Assembly: GCF_900636965.1 (NCBI RefSeq)
Contig: NZ_LR134331.1
Span: 1,736,001-1,800,000, forward strand
Reading direction: 5' to 3'
DNA: 64,000 bases
From: Lacticaseibacillus rhamnosus
GTDB taxonomy: Bacteria > Bacillota > Bacilli > Lactobacillales > Lactobacillaceae
The translations under genes and the position numbers were made by a program. The stretch's first letter is position 1; the number at the start of each line of letters is the position of its first letter. The notes below the pieces were generated by a model. That model was not told the origin of the DNA, made no database searches, and was given only the letters and a program-made list of their open reading frames with translations. This document shows positions 63,153 through 64,000 of this stretch, piece after piece.

Positions 63153-64000
63153 TTACGCGCGCTTCAAATGCAGTGTCATGGCATTTAACGCCACCACTAT
63201 GGTTGATAACGACATAATCGCGGCACCAACAGCCGGGCTGAGAATGAAGCCAACTGGTGCTAAAATACCTGCCGCCAGTGGAATGGCCAGGATGTTGTAG
63301 CCGGCACCCCACCAAAGATTCTGAACCATTTTACGATTGGTTGCTTTAGCCAAAGATAAGAAGTTAAGAATATCGGCTGGATCACTATGAACCAACACAA
63401 CATCGGCAGTATCAATGGCCACATCGGTTCCGGCACCAATGGCGACTCCGATATCCGCTTGCGCTAGACTAGGAGCATCATTAACGCCATCGCCGACCAT
63501 CATCACAACGCCACGTTTTTGATAAGCTTCGACTTGCGCCACTTTGTCTTCAGGCTTTAATTCGGCTTGAAAATCAGTGATGCCGAGTTGATCGGCCACT
63601 TTTTTGGCGGTTTCGTGGTTATCACCAGTCAGCATGACCGGTGTAATTCCTTGCTGCTTCAACGCGGCGACAAACGACTTGCTTGACGGCTTCAGCTGAT
63701 CGCCTTCTGCAACCATCCCTAGAACTTGATCATCCTGGATCAGAAAAGCCAGTGAGTTACCGGCCCCTGCTAATTGATCAGCCTGCGCTTCATCATAAGC
63801 CAAGTGATGATCTTTTAGATACCGGGCATTGACGATCGTATAACGTTGGCCATCGATTTCGCCTTCCAGACCGATGCCTTTTAAGACTTGAACGTTTTTC
63901 GCATCCGGCAGGTTTAACGCCTGTTGCTTGGCGGCAGCTTTAATCCCGGTTGCCAGCGGGTGTTCGGAATGATTTTCCAAAGCAGCCATGACAGACAGTA
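63153..64000 (-). CDS. copB: Copper-type P1B ATPase, C-terminal part (5' partial)
   Basis: 282 codons visible; the frame is open at the window edge (LSV before MAALENHSEHPLA), so the N-terminal membrane domain and phosphorylation site lie outside. Seen: SEHPLA nucleotide-binding motif, MLTGDNHETA, VGDGVNDAPSL hinge, and the last helices GYNILAIPLAAG and MSLSTIVVALNA. The YN and MSxST residues fit copper-transporting CopB-like pumps. Ends with a terminator. Confidence 0.88.
   Translation of the reverse strand, partial: LSVMAALENHSEHPLATGIKAAAKQQALNLPDAKNVQVLKGIGLEGEIDGQRYTIVNARYLKDHHLAYDEAQADQLAGAGNSLAFLIQDDQVLGMVAEGDQLKPSSKSFVAALKQQGITPVMLTGDNHETAKKVADQLGITDFQAELKPEDKVAQVEAYQKRGVVMMVGDGVNDAPSLAQADIGVAIGAGTDVAIDTADVVLVHSDPADILNFLSLAKATNRKMVQNLWWGAGYNILAIPLAAGILAPVGFILSPAVGAAIMSLSTIVVALNAMTLHLKRA

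Overview
The window is a low-GC Gram-positive chromosome segment that reads as Lacticaseibacillus (casei / paracasei / rhamnosus group). This rests on gene families and on order shared with Firmicutes: infC-rpmI-rplT, dnaB-dnaI, coaE-mutM-polA, a ytmP-trmB-ytpP-ytpR-sftA-murC block, an ecsBA-hit-ytxH-prsA-yhaM block, mecA-spx, T-box-controlled tRNA synthetases and a WxL cell-surface locus. The exact species cannot be fixed from the window alone. Most of it is core housekeeping DNA on the minus strand; the accessory-looking parts are the WxL locus, the beta-helix/AAA+ pair and the dispersed palindromes.

Layout. 1-3.2 kb (+): a ring-cleaving dioxygenase-type gene cut by the window edge, an esterase, a quinone-oxidoreductase-like enzyme and a LOG-family hydrolase. 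3.2-4.6 kb (-): translation operon infC-rpmI-rplT with its own promoter, an attenuator leader and an apparent AUA start codon for infC. 4.9-8.1 kb (-): a tandem AAA+ ATPase with a beta-helix-like N-terminus, and a membrane protein carrying F-G motifs. 8.4-9.3 kb: a WYL regulator broken by a frameshift. 9.5-10.6 kb: SseB-like and membrane proteins. 10.7-13.2 kb: thrS with a threonine T-box and a palindromic repeat between the two. 13.3-20.2 kb: the replication/repair run dnaI, dnaB, nrdR, coaE, mutM, polA. 20.4-21.5 kb: tandem repeats and a Bax-inhibitor-1 family protein.

22.3-30.1 kb (-) is a complete WxL surface complex locus: a DUF916/DUF3324-type anchor protein, a small protein with a decayed sortase-like motif, a small WxL protein and a 1176-residue WxL protein with three repeated modules, preceded by an Mga-type regulator. 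30.4-38.0 kb: murC, an SftA-type soluble DNA translocase split from its gamma domain, ytpR, ytpP, trmB and a kinase-like protein. 38.5-46.6 kb: ecsBA, hit, a YtxH-like protein, prsA, a large structured intergenic element, yhaM, a YheA/YlbF-family protein and a class A penicillin-binding protein. 46.7-50.4 kb: a pseudouridine synthase, argR, argS with a T-box leader, and tRNA-Gly(CCC). 50.4-56.9 kb: an orphan HicB-like protein, pyrD, a membrane GDPD protein, mecA, spx, an MBL hydrolase and an ABM-type protein. 57.1-62.2 kb: a BceAB-type exporter divergent from a BceRS-type two-component system. 62.3-64 kb: nrdG and the C-terminal part of a copper-type P-ATPase.

The observations most worth follow-up are: a palindromic repeat family (at least five loci) whose stems co-vary between copies; a multi-hairpin element at 42.4-42.8 kb; the AUA start of infC; the insertion of a repeat into the thrS leader; the beta-helix/AAA+ and F-G protein pair; and two single-base homopolymer contractions (WYL regulator and sftA) that are either real lesions or sequencing errors. 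Coordinates of starts were chosen from ribosome binding sites and often differ from the longest open frame.
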